Both the position numbers and the translations under genes were made by a program. DNA of 64,000 bases from Diabrotica undecimpunctata. Taxonomy: Eukaryota > Arthropoda > Insecta > Coleoptera > Chrysomelidae. The stretch spans positions 73,580,660 through 73,644,659 of the forward strand of contig NC_092810.1 of NCBI RefSeq assembly GCF_040954645.1. The letters are read 5' to 3'. The notes below the pieces were generated by a model. The model saw only the letters and a list, made by a program, of their open reading frames with translations. It made no database searches and was not told the origin of the DNA. This document shows, in pieces, positions 21,683 to 32,089 of the stretch. The number at the start of each line of letters is the position of its first letter. Position 1 is the stretch's first letter.

Positions 21683-22437
21683 CGTGGTATACGTTTGTTT
21701 ATATATTTTTAATACTTGTTTTTTTTTAATATGGTGTGTATTTTTTACAGAAGAATAAAGATTTATGAAAATTTTTTTATCTTTTAATTTTTTCCTTTTT
21801 CCTTCTTTGTTACCAATACTATCTTTTGTATCGGAAATTTACAAAAATTATTAAATATTATCTCAATCTATAGACTAATAATTTTTCTGTTATTATATGT
21901 GTGCTATTTTAACCTTTTTTCATGTTGGCTTTGTGATTTGATTTTTTTGTTTATATGAAAGACATTTATACAAATAAAAAAAGGAAAGCTGTTTGGTTAG
22001 TTAAAAATAATGTACAAGTTACAAGTATTCCTGTTTCTTCATCTATATAGGAATAGTTCCCGGAAATTTATCTACTAATAAAAACATCTGTTGCTACAAT
22101 GATCCTTTATAGCCGTTTATTTGTATGTATTACGAGAATACCAATATGTGTTATAAAATAGACGCATTGGTCTCAATTGACCATTCATTTAGTATTTGTC
22201 ATTCACACGTTATGGCTGAATATTTACTGTTAGTTTTATTAAATAGTAGTGAGTTAGTTTTTTTTTCACGTGATCGGCTTTTTACCTTCTCTTATACGTT
22301 GTACGTTTGTACTCTTGTACGTTTTTAAACAATTTTTTTTTTCAATTTTTATAAAATTATGGAAATGATGTGTGAAATTTAAAAATCTTATTATCAGCGT
22401 TTCTTCTCATTGTTCGTGTCTGTTCATAATTCACCTT

Positions 22438-22489
<52 letters not shown>

Positions 22490-22567
22490 AATGTTACATT
22501 TTAAACCAATAGACAAAATATCTTAAAAGTGATTTATTTTAATGAATTTTAAAATTAAAAAAAAAAA

Positions 22568-23096
22568 TCGGTTGCCTGTAAAGTCGGTTTTACGGGCGAA
22601 GATTTTACGTGACAACGTCTTTTTCTCGGTAGAATATTTATTGATATGAATATTATTAAATTGCACAATAGGAACAAGAAATTGAATGAAAATAAGAATT
22701 GCAAAAATTTTAACTATAGAAATATGTTTACTAAAACATTGTACATGTAAACTTAAACTTAACTAATTTCTATTTGAGTGATTTTGTTGAGGATAGGACG
22801 ATGATAGGAGAAATATGAAATGAAAGGAAGTGTTTCTGCTGTAATGTGTCTTGAACGCCAAGAACGCTCGAGAAAGACAGAGACACGACAAGCACGCACC
22901 GATTCAACGCGCCTAATTCTCTAGTGCTGCGCGCGCAGCGGACCGATCATGTTTGAGTGGGAGAGAGACGCAAGGCATTCGCCGGTCCGGCGGGCCTCTC
23001 TCTCGTTCGGTGACCCATCGTAACAGACGTGAGCGGGCGTTACACTTTTTCATGAATGACTCCGAGCCACAACCTAATTTAAGACGTTGTCACGTC
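22568..23096. mobile_element. 529-bp GC-rich non-autonomous insertion
   Basis: The left arm runs through this point without interruption, so the insertion is specific to the right arm. Sub-terminal inverted repeats ACGTGACAACGTCTT (22607-22621) and AAGACGTTGTCACGT (23081-23095) lie near the ends. The interior holds a CTGCGCGCGCAG palindrome and a CGCCGGTCCGGCGGGCC block, far richer in G+C than the surroundings. No ORF. It interrupts a poly-A run, so an A-run target duplication cannot be resolved. A MITE-like DNA element is likely; family unknown. Confidence 0.7.
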
Positions 23097-23272
23097 AAAA
23101 GTTAAAAAATGAGATACTTGTAAAATTAAAAATTGATCCTTTACGGCATTCTTGCGGTTAACTGTAAAAATTTTTTATTAATAAAAAATTTCGATTGGAG
23201 AAAATAGTTTTTTAAATTCAGAATATTAGTTGTCAAAAAACTTTTAAAATAATAATAATTTTCAATCTTACA

Positions 23273-23966
23273 TCAAAACAGCTGATTGGCCATAGTCAGC
23301 ATCCCTATCAACACTACTGCATCTGCAAAAATAGTTTTTCAGTTTGTGTTCCATACATAATTATAAACGTTTGTACTTACTTACAATCAGCAGAATAGTG
23401 ACATACACTGCTCGTTCTAAAAATAAAAAAACATGTGTGTGACTAATAGATTTTTTATCTTACCAAATTACTACAAAACTACAAAATACTTACCAAATAG
23501 TCCTATAGCTGTAAAGTAAATAAACTGTATATTTAAAAATAAAAAATAAAAATCGTTTTTACCATCAATGTCTATATCTATAAACAAATTAAAAATTAGG
23601 GAGCGTCTAAGTGAAATTTTAGTTTTTAACTTACATGTAAAAATATGTATAGCTATAAAGCCTACTCAAACTACACAACAACAATTAGTACAGATATCTT
23701 TTTAATATGCTTAGGACTTACTTAATAACGACTCCACATCTACAAAGAATTGAATAAATATCTTCTCTTTTTTTCCCGTTTTATTTATACTTACATGCCA
23801 TTATTGCCGCCACTATAAACAAAAATTATTACTAAAAAATAATAATCGGTAATTGTATTACTTACCTACGGGTCTTATCTCAGCCCTGTTCACTGAAAAA
23901 GTAATGATTTTTAAATGATCTACATTATTAGAGTAAATCCTTACTTAGGTGTTCATCTAAAAAAAT

Positions 23967-24024
<58 letters not shown>

Positions 24025-24027
24025 CTA

Positions 24028-24091
<64 letters not shown>

Positions 24092-24348
24092 AGTAGAGTA
24101 TATTAAGAATGCTTATAGATATTTACAATATATGCCTTGTTCCTCTGAAAAAAAAAAAAAAGAATATTGATATATACGTATTATAGTTTCTGGTTTTACT
24201 ATTTACTTACGTGTTAGTACTAGCTGCACAGCTAGTATAAAGTTGACCATCACCTGTAAAACTAAAAAATTTAAATTTTAAAATTGAAGATATAACTGAA
24301 TGGCCCTTTCTCACCAGCCAAAAACACTATAGATTGTATCGGTTTCAT
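23273..24348 (-). CDS. Twelve-exon micro-exon gene, 106 codons, unknown
   Basis: Gene model on the minus strand built from splice signals. Exons: 24315-24348, 24211-24261, 24127-24144, 23945-23956, 23866-23892, 23795-23812, 23722-23739, 23635-23661, 23563-23577, 23494-23508, 23381-23416, 23273-23322. Internal exons are 12-51 nt, all multiples of 3 and all phase 1, with most donors GTAAGT. Introns are 52-77 nt except one of 170 nt that holds a (TA)n tract. The total is 321 nt with no internal stop, ending TGA. TATATAAAT lies at 24387-24394, about 40 bp before ATG, and AATAAA at 23174-23179. The start [11 protein letters not shown] is signal-peptide-like, and most of the product is hydrophobic (e.g. 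[20 protein letters not shown]). Uncertain: exon 2 may start at 24253 instead, which shifts all later exons to phase 2 and gives a Ser/Cys-rich reading with four TGA stops. No homologue is known to me. Confidence 0.6.
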
Positions 24349-24386
24349 TGTAGCAACTATTCAAATTAATAAGCCTTAATTTCCTA

Positions 24387-24394
24387 TTTATATA
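24387..24394 (-). promoter_or_regulatory. TATA box of the micro-exon gene
   Basis: TATATAAAT on the minus strand, about 40 bp upstream of ATG 24348; the same box is kept in the left arm at 15860-15868. Confidence 0.6.
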
Positions 24395-25289
24395 GCATGC
24401 TGTTTATAATGTTTGCGATTTTACCATCTTTTTTTTTTATTTTTTATAATGTGTCTAATTGATGATGATACTCTGAGAAAAATGAGAAAATATATCCAAC
24501 ATTGACATTCCATAGTATGTTATATTTTATGCCTTTAGTCGTATTTCTTGGTAGTTTCCATCTTTTTCTTCGTTTTCGAGAGATTGCAGCAGTTAGATAT
24601 TATTAGTGACTTATTTGCAGCCGTTAGATGTGATTAATGACTTATTTGCCATTTATTGTATTTCCTTAGCATTTCTTGCTGATTGTATGCTTTTTATCCA
24701 TATTTCTGGTTAGTTTTCCATCTTTTTTCCTAAAATCAGAAGATATATAGTCGTTCCATACTACGTTTTAAAATAATTTTTTGCAATCCTCCTTTATGTA
24801 TTCGTTTCTTGGTCTCTATCTTAGGTTTCGTATATAACTGGTATTTTTATTATTTTCTTTGATAGTACGCGCTCCAATTGCTTAGGTTTTGTAATTGACA
24901 GATGAAAAGACTATATTAACTTAAAAGAAGAAAAAGAATTGACGCTATTTTCACGTTGCGTAAAAGAAAAAGAATTGACAAAGAGAAGAAGACTAATTGA
25001 CGCCGCCTTCACCCCGCGGTCACGTAAAATCTGGGGAAATCTGGGTCAGGGGTCTGGGGAAATTTGCCATATTCTCCCTAAGGCGCGAGCGGTTTTTCCC
25101 CAGAATTTGGGGAAAAAATTGGGCTGAAGTGAGGTCTTATCTATTATCATGGCTGCTCGACCGCTTTAAAACTCTGATTTTGGTTCGATTTCATTTCATT
25201 TTGTCGCTCCATATCTTTGCACAAATGTAGGGTCGCAAAATTTTCACGCATCACATTTTTCTTCATTTTTTAACCAACTGTCAAATTAA

Positions 25290-27300
25290 TCTTTCTCCTT
25301 TAGGAAACCGCTTGTTCAAATACCAACATTTCTAATTTTGCTACCCAACCACGTTTAAGGCCCTTGTTTATTTCTTTCCACATGGTTCACATATCAAATA
25401 TGTTTTTGACAACTCTCTTAAAATTTGTATCCTGCTTGATACAGGCTCCACAGCCAATTCTATTTCGGACAGTCGTGTTCGACGTATGAGGCTTTCTCGT
25501 AATAAGCTATCAATCCCTGTTGAAGGTCTGAATAGAATGTCAACAGGTACCACTCAGGGTACTACTTTCTGTCTCATTAAACAAGGTGATCGTAACAGTC
25601 CAATTTTCTCTTTGGACGCAATTAGTTAAAGCGATCTCACTCATATTTATTTGAAACTACTAGATCACACATTTTAGCAACCAGGTCCTATAGACATATC
25701 CATAGGTGTTGAATTGGTTCTTCGTTTTTTAAATTCTGGTCAAATTCTTGGCGAACCAAATCATCCTGTGGTAGTTTTAGCGGAAATTGGCGGGCAAAAC
25801 CCTTAGTTTTGTCCGCCTCGCCCGTGAAGGATATTTCTAAATCAGTCATAATATCTAAGCCTATCAGTTTTGTCCCCCCACGACCAAGCTCGTGAAGGAT
25901 ATTTCTAATGCAGTAATTTTCAGCAAGATGGTTTTGTCCCCCTAGGACCCAGCTCGTGAAGGATATTTCTAAGTTATTATCCGAAATTCATCAAGCAGAT
26001 TTTCTGTTATTTCACCGTTTTTACAACCCAATCTTCTTTATTTATTTATCTTTTTTCTCTGTTCTATTCGATACTTATTATTCGTATGCATATCTTTATT
26101 TCGTATGCTAGAGAATCGTTGCAGACAAATCCGGAATCTCGAAGAGACATATATTGAATTCATGGAGGATTTTATTACTTCCCAATATATGATGCCGGTT
26201 TCTGAATTCGATTTTAAATCGACTATTTCTTATTACTCTTACGCAGTTTTCAATAAACAAAGTTGGTCCTAAAAGGGTTTTCTTATTTTTTACTTAATTT
26301 TCGATCTTTTTGTTGTTGTTTCAGTTGCGATATAAAGCAAACGTATCGACAAATAAAGTAAATAAGGAATTCTGGAACTAGAAAGGGGTTCTCTGGAGAT
26401 CGAATTTTTCTAAACCTCTCCAAAGATTTTTTCTACATAACGATACTTAAAAAACTACAATTCGACAGAGTCACTTTTGAAGTGGTTCTCTCTTATATAC
26501 TCGCTCTCTGCAGTAAGCACTCACTCAGCTTTTAAAGCTCGATGGTCTTCCGCCAGGCAAATGCATCACCAACCATGCTCGTTTATTTTAAGGCTTTGAC
26601 TTAGATATTTTGACATGTTTTTTGTTTGACAAAGAGCAACCTTGCATTGTTACGATACTAGGCCTAAAATGGGTTTCCTTATTCTTCTCGTTCCTTTAAC
26701 AAACCTTGTACAAAGTGGACTAATCGTTTAGAAATCAGTTGTATTTTTTCTATCCTCTTGGTTTTATTTTCCCATGTTTGTTAGCTAAAGGTCTTGTGGT
26801 ACTTCAATGTATGTGTTATATTCTAGTGTCATCTCTACATAAGACCATCTATTGTAAGATTGAAGCTCCTGCCAGCCATACTGCTGACTGATCCATAACT
26901 CATGCCATGACTTATCTAGTCACTTTTGTCAACAAGTCTCGTCCAATCTTCATGCTCGCTCTGATTCGACAACATGGGAGCTTCTGACAGCCGTATTGCT
27001 GGCTGATCCAGTCACATCTGTCGAACATTTTTCATCCGATCTTTATGTTTGGTCTGATTCGGCGATTGCGCTCACTCGAACGAACTTTTCTACTCATAAA
27101 TTGTCAATCATATTAAACACATGCAAAAACTGATACCACACTCTACTCGGCATTATGAGCCTACTAAACCCCTCAAAACCTCAAAACCCCTCGATTGTGC
27201 CAGTCGTATATAATCACTGGCACAAATATTACATTTTTCACCAAACTGGCATTTTCCTACCATGAAACTCGTCTAAATATCATTACTCTCCAGCTGCCAT
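25290..27300 (+). pseudogene. BEL/Pao retrotransposon pol remnant
   Basis: Plus-strand pieces of a BEL/Pao polyprotein in order. The aspartic protease is at about 25400-25830 (ICILLDTGSTANSISDSRV, then QPGPIDISIGVELVLRFLNS). The pre-RT block is at 26105-26200 (LENRCRQIRNLEETYIEFME). The LFDPLG-region relic is near 26710-26800. The RNase H region is at 26960-27230 (LYVWSDSAIALTRTNFSTHK and PLDCASRI). Frames break repeatedly, and most of the RT, including its catalytic box, is not visible. A three-fold imperfect repeat (GTGAAGGATATTTCTAA) at 25825-25980 lies between the protease and RT parts. Dead copy. Confidence 0.75.
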
Positions 27301-27329
27301 CAAAGACTTTCTTCTGAAATGTGACGCCA

Positions 27330-28035
27330 CGTCAAAATTTCGACGCTGTTTTCTTCTTGTTTCTCGCACCCCACGGAATTCTTATAGGAAAAGTGGCCAA
27401 CATAAACATATATTTAATATTTAACAAATACAGCTTCCGGGTGTAAGAGGTTAAACAAAATATCATAACCCACGTGTCAACCTCACATGCTCCAGTGTAG
27501 TTAGAACTACCGACTATATCCCGCTTGAAACGTAGCATCACAATAAGTATTCGAAATTAAAGTTAATATTAGAAAGAGAATATCAGAACCATGCTGCAGG
27601 TAGACAAAATATTCTCAAGGATCAATCGAAGAACAAAGTAGACATAACAGGTCTTTAAGAAAAAAGATTCAAACGGCACGGATTAAGTTGGCACTTAGCG
27701 GCCGATTCAAGTGTTGTTCAGTTCACCTATTTATTTGAGAGAAAAACAAGTTTTAGTGATACAGTTCACAAATAGTTTGTTATACCATTCAAAAAAAGAA
27801 CTGTGCAAATACTCATTCCATGGATACATAAAGAAAAACGAATATATGCTGTATTGAAGCGGAGCTTAAAGACGAGAAGACTATGGAGTATATGGAGTAG
27901 GGTTTCTAGTAAACTATTAATGTTACAAGTCAATAAATTTTATTCCATTTAATAAAAGAATATGTAAAATACATATTCTTTACATACATTATAATTATTA
28001 ATATCCTTACCCCGATGAAAGCAGCAGAGTAACCA
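27330..28035. other. Stretch without recognised feature
   Basis: No gene or clear repeat seen; the ORF at 27332-27541 (minus) has no recognisable content. Confidence 0.45.
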
Positions 28036-28039
28036 CTAA

Positions 28040-28590
28040 TCGACCATTTCTATCACCATTTCTATCAAATTCAGAATGAATGTGAAAAAGTAGAAAAAGG
28101 AGATGCAGTTATAGTCCTAAAAGATGCAAATGCCAAGTTGAGAAATGAACTAATGTATGCAAAAATCTTTGATAAGCATTTTTTATATGATATTATTAGC
28201 AACACCAGTATAAGACTGAAGAAAATCATAAAGCTACATGGACAAAACCTGATACTAATAAATTTAATTAAATAGACCTTGTACTAATTTCTAAAAGAAA
28301 GAATAAAGTACAAAACTTTAGATGCTATATGGGCGCAAATTGTAAATGGTAAGAAAGTCAAAGAAACAAAAGGATTCATTACATGAACAAGTTTCGAGGA
28401 CAAAAATTAATTGGTTAATCATCAATGAAAATTGGAAAAAAGTGAAAAGAATATCTTAAAGAGCTCCTACACTTAAAACAGTTAACAAAAAGAAGGGGAA
28501 GAATTTATTTACCACACAGCAGAACTGTTAGTTGAAGAAACATCATTAGAAGAAAATATATATGTCATAAACAGACTAAAGAATTAATTA
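28040..28590 (+). pseudogene. RTE-like LINE endonuclease, left part
   Basis: Reads NECEKVEKGDAVIVLKDANA, IISNTSIRLKKIIKLHGQNL, HKATWTKPDTNKFN and IDLVLISKRKNKVQNFRCY, the endonuclease order of RTE-like LINEs (the usual VLGDFNAK appears as VLKDANAK). Several stops and frame changes. The Penelope-like element then interrupts it; the LINE appears to resume at 31524. Confidence 0.65.
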
Positions 28591-28777
28591 CTATTTAAAT
28601 GGGAATAAGCCATAATTAAAGGTTAAAGTAAGTTTATTGACGTTTCAATTATTAATTCGGAAATCGTTCTCAAAATACAAATATTAGTAAATTAAAACAT
28701 TTTTATTTTTTGTTACTTGGTGAAAAATTCTTCTAATAATTTTTATCTGGCTCATTTATATTGAAAATAATAAAATA

Positions 28778-30945
28778 TTGAAAAACATTCTACATAGAGT
28801 CAATTTGTCCATGATCCGCGAAAGGTTACAATTTTATAGATCTAATTTATTTTTTGTCGAGCAAGATATTGTAATATTGAAGATTTGCTTTTCGATTTCA
28901 AATCCTGATTTTGATCAAATTATTTACTGTTACTCATCCATCCATTCCAGAATTAGACATAATAAGCTCAGTGGACAAAATATATCAATATTTATCAACA
29001 ACTGAGTATTATGTAAACTTAAATTGAAAAAGTCTATTAAAATTGAACACAACATAAGCAAAGAGGAACTAAAGGCTATAAAACGATTTTAAAAGGCTTT
29101 AAAAAATGACGACTCCATAATCATCCTACCAGCAGACAAGGGGAATGAAACTGTGATAATGGATACAATTCAATAGGAAAACAAAATTAAATATCTCATA
29201 ATAAACGGACCTTATACAAAATTAACAAAGGATCCAACAAAGCCTTTGGAAAACAGAATAGAACTTTATGCAAGTTTAAAGATTGTTTAACAAATTATTA
29301 AAGAAGATTAATTACACCTCATTACAATAACAATGTCATTACAGTAACAATGGGTAACAATGACCCCTCATTTTTATGGAGTACCGAAAGTTCATAAAAC
29401 GGATATACCACCTATACCCATTTGTAGTACCATGAATTCTCCTTGTAGTGAACTATCAAAATTTTTATTAAATATTATACAACCATTTGCAAATAAAAAT
29501 GACACCTTTATAAAAAATACACAACATTTTTTAAATAAATTATCAAATATTGAATTTAATTTAAATAATATTTTGGTAAGTTTTGACATAAATAGTTTAT
29601 TTACGAATGTGCCATTACATAAGACTTTAAATATAGTCAAGACAAAATTAGAAAGTGATGATACATTGGATACAGCTATAATGGAGTTATTAACAATATG
29701 TACCGGCAGTCCTGGCCGGTACAAAGGACTGCCGGGCAAAATTGGCTACAAAAGTAGCGTACAATAAAAAACAATGGAAAAGAAGACTTGAAGAGGCTTA
29801 TGTTCAGATGTGGACGTGAATGGCTAGACGAAGAAGAAGAAGAACAATATGTACTGATAATACATATTTTCAACTAAATAATGAATTCTTTAAACAAAAT
29901 TTTGGTCTAGCAATGGGCGCTAGTTTATCTCCATTATTAGCCGATATATTTATGGAAGATTTTGAATCAAATATTATTTCTAAACAAAACGTAAAACCCA
30001 CAGTATGGTGGAGATATGTAGATGATGTATTGTAGATACTCAATATGGCCTCATGGATCAAAGTTATTGGATACATTCCTGAATGATATAAACGATAAAG
30101 AAGAGACTTTCAAACCAAACACACTACCTTTTCTGGATGTTTTAATCTCTAAGAACGATATTGGATATGAGACTCAAGTGTATAGAAAACCAACACACAC
30201 CAACAGATATTTAAATTTCAAATCAAATCACAATATTAATATTAAAAAGAGAATCATTAAATCCTTATACGCTAAAGCCAAAATTGCTTGTTCTAACGAA
30301 AATTCGTTCTTGAAGGAAAAACATTTGTTATCATCTGTTTTATTCAAAAATGATTATCCTTTATCATTTATCGTTTATAAATAAGGAATTTTCAGCAATC
30401 CACTGAATAGAACAGAACAACTTAGAACGAGATCCTACAGCATACACAAGGAATAATACGAGGAAAATAACAATACCCTACACAAAAGGATTATCAGAGA
30501 AACTTAAAAGGATAGGAAATAAATTTCACATTTCAACAACATTCAAAACAACAAACACATTGGGATCTAGTTTGTCTAAAACCAAACCAAACAATGAACA
30601 AGAAAGGACAAAGATTTGTATTTATAAAATACCTTGTGAATGCGATCAGTTTTATTTAGGTGAAACATCAAGGCCATTAAATGTTAGAATAGGTGAAAAT
30701 CAATCTTATATTAAAAATAGAGAATTTGATAGATCTCAAATATGTAAACATGCATGGGATAATGAACATAGCGTCCAATGGAATGATTCAAGTATAGGCT
30801 AAAAGAAACGCATGGTAAAAAGAGAAAAATCAAAGAAGCGTCTCTAATTATTCTAAATGAGACCAATTGTGTCGCAAATTCCTCGGCAGAATGTAGTAGG
30901 ATCTGGTTACCCATATTAAAAGAGGAAGTATTAGAAGGATATTAA
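28778..30945 (+). pseudogene. Penelope-type reverse transcriptase with GIY-YIG endonuclease
   Basis: Order of blocks: an N-terminal part (28778-29160, ending DDSIIILPADKGNETVIMD), FYGVPKVHKTD (about 29370), NILVSFDINSLFTNVPLH (29570-29625, the first catalytic Asp), an insertion at 29704-29842, NFGLAMGASLSPLLADIFME (29900-29960), WWRYVDDVL (about 30005-30033, the catalytic YVDD), FLDVLISKN and VYRKPTHTNRYLN, then ICIYKIPCECDQFYLGETS (30615-30670, the GIY-YIG endonuclease) and ANSSAECSRIWLPILKEEV near 30880-30930. A stop directly follows the YVDD box, others lie upstream, and frames shift, so the copy is inactive. The Penelope RT is related to telomerase. Confidence 0.88.
29692..29854 (+). mobile_element. 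139-bp LINE tail with 12-bp target duplication
   Basis: AACAATATGTAC occurs at 29692-29703 and again at 29843-29854. The 139 bp between (29704-29842) splits the Penelope RT and ends in a GAAGAAGAAG tail after LEEAYVQMW-like coding sequence, the 3' end of an RTE-like LINE. Removing it restores continuity of the host element. Confidence 0.85.
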
Positions 30946-31436
30946 AAGGAAAATACCAGTATTAGTAAGTCAGTAACATATCGATGATACATCATTTATA
31001 TATTTTTTTAAATATTAAACATATAAAATCAGAATTTGTTGTTTATTTAAAGTAAACTAAAAGTACGACCAAATACTTACCATGTCGGGATAGTATTATG
31101 AGGTTTTTTATTGTGTTTTCCCTCATAATTTACTATGGAATCACTAACAGGAGAATTTTACTGTCATCATGGCATGTGGTTATGATATAATTTTTTCTGG
31201 CGGGTATTCTCAAGTTAAAGTTAATTTCATGTAATCGAATGAACTATCTTACAAGTAAAGTCGTCCCAGGAACGCAACTCAACAATATTGGCTATACCAT
31301 TTTAAAGTAGTCTACTTTAAAATGTATAATAAATGTTTGAATTGTCAATATAAATAAGTCAGATAAAATTAAATTAGAAGAATTTTTCACCAACAAACAA
31401 AAAAAAACAAAATTTGTTTAATTTACTAATGTATTT

Positions 31437-31480
31437 TGAGAACGATTTCAGAAGTAGAAATTGAAACGTCAATAAACTTA
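31437..31480 (+). other. Hammerhead-like fossil stem in Penelope terminal repeat
   Basis: TTTTGAGAA, then CGATTTC/GAAATTG pairing around a 7-nt loop, then AAACGTCAATAAA. The layout (core-like strand, stem II, GAAAC) mirrors a hammerhead, but the CTGATGA core is not conserved. Hammerheads are known in Penelope terminal repeats; here it would be a decayed one. Confidence 0.3.
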
Positions 31481-31523
31481 CTTTAACCTTTAATTGTGGT
31501 TTATTCCCATTTAAATAGTAATT

Positions 31524-31800
31524 TATTTAAAATGCCACAAGAAAATAGCTTAAGAACAATATTAAGACTAAAGAATATCACAACGCCTTGCACTGATATA
31601 ATGCAACTGCAGAACTAATAAAGAATGGTGGACTACGTTATGGAAGACAGCGTACCCATAAATTAATCTGCCATATATAGACACTAGAAGTCATCCCAGA
31701 GTATCCCAGGGCATCAAATATTTTTTGTTTTCTAATTTAACTGAGCCTCCACCGTGTGTCCGAGGGCACGTAAAACCGTCGGTCCTGACTACATAAATAA
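31524..31800 (+). pseudogene. RTE-like LINE, continuation
   Basis: Short pieces such as TAELIKNGGLRYGRQ fit the region upstream of the RT in RTE-like LINEs, so this is probably the right-hand part of the LINE split by the Penelope element. Weak, many breaks. Confidence 0.4.
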
Positions 31801-32089
31801 ACGTTAATACTAAAACCTAATCCAAAAGGTTACATAACTATGAAAAAAGATACTTGGCAAAAAAACTGTAGGCATAGAAAAAGAAGCTGCTAAGTTTGCC
31901 TTAATGTTAACTACAGTAAAAAGTATATATAGCATGTTCAAAATGTAATAGACGAGAACCTAAACGTAGAGAATAATACTACAAATATAACGAACACGGA
32001 TTTTAAATTGGTTTTATACATAGAAAGAATCAATAAAAAAATTACTGAATAAACAGTATAAGCTTGGAATCTTTAAAACAGTTATTAGA

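Larger units (their letters stand above)
14803..25152. mobile_element. 10.3-kb palindromic element, large DNA transposon or viral relic
   Basis: Two arms (14803-17697 and 21690-25152) are reverse complements over most of their length and surround a ~4-kb centre. The outer ends match at GATAAGACCTCACTTCAGCCC (left) against its complement (right). Each arm carries the promoter and first exon of the same small-exon gene, pointing inward. The centre holds small ORFs on both strands, several with a TATA box 40-65 bp before the start codon. Long terminal inverted repeats, compact genes and a protein that I weakly associate with Polinton-like elements suggest a degenerate Maverick/Polinton- or adintovirus-like unit. 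No integrase, transposase or capsid gene is visible, and I see no target duplication. The alternative is an inverted duplication of one end of a larger element. Confidence 0.6.
21690..25152 (-). repeat. Right inverted arm
   Basis: Reverse complement of the left arm. Right-only parts are the 22568-23096 insertion and 23509-24310, which holds exons 2-9 of the small-exon gene. The segment also includes (TA)n tracts at 22437-22484 and 23969-24088. The outer end is CTTATCTATTATCATG. Confidence 0.85.
28586..31523 (+). mobile_element. Penelope-like element with inverted terminal repeats
   Basis: Terminal repeats of about 180 bp are inverted: 28586-28764 and the complement at 31340-31523 (shared AATTACTATTTAAATGGGAA, TAAAGTAAGTTTATTGACG, GGTGAAAAATTCTTCTAAT). 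Between them lie a broken Penelope reverse transcriptase and a GIY-YIG endonuclease. Inverted terminal repeats are known for Penelope-like elements. The right repeat extends inward to about 31205, matching the solo repeat at 5135-5440. The element sits inside an RTE-like LINE. Confidence 0.85.

Noticed and set aside
23915..24106. ORF rich in Ile-Tyr
   Set aside because: Translation of a (TA)n tract, as are 38371-38553 and 53513-53788.
24939..25230. ORFs with PRSRKIWGNLGQGSG
   Set aside because: Same sequence is open in both arms' outer ends but in overlapping frames with no start or splice context; treated as non-coding terminal repeat.
29392..30076. Minus-strand ORFs
   Set aside because: Antisense of the Penelope RT.
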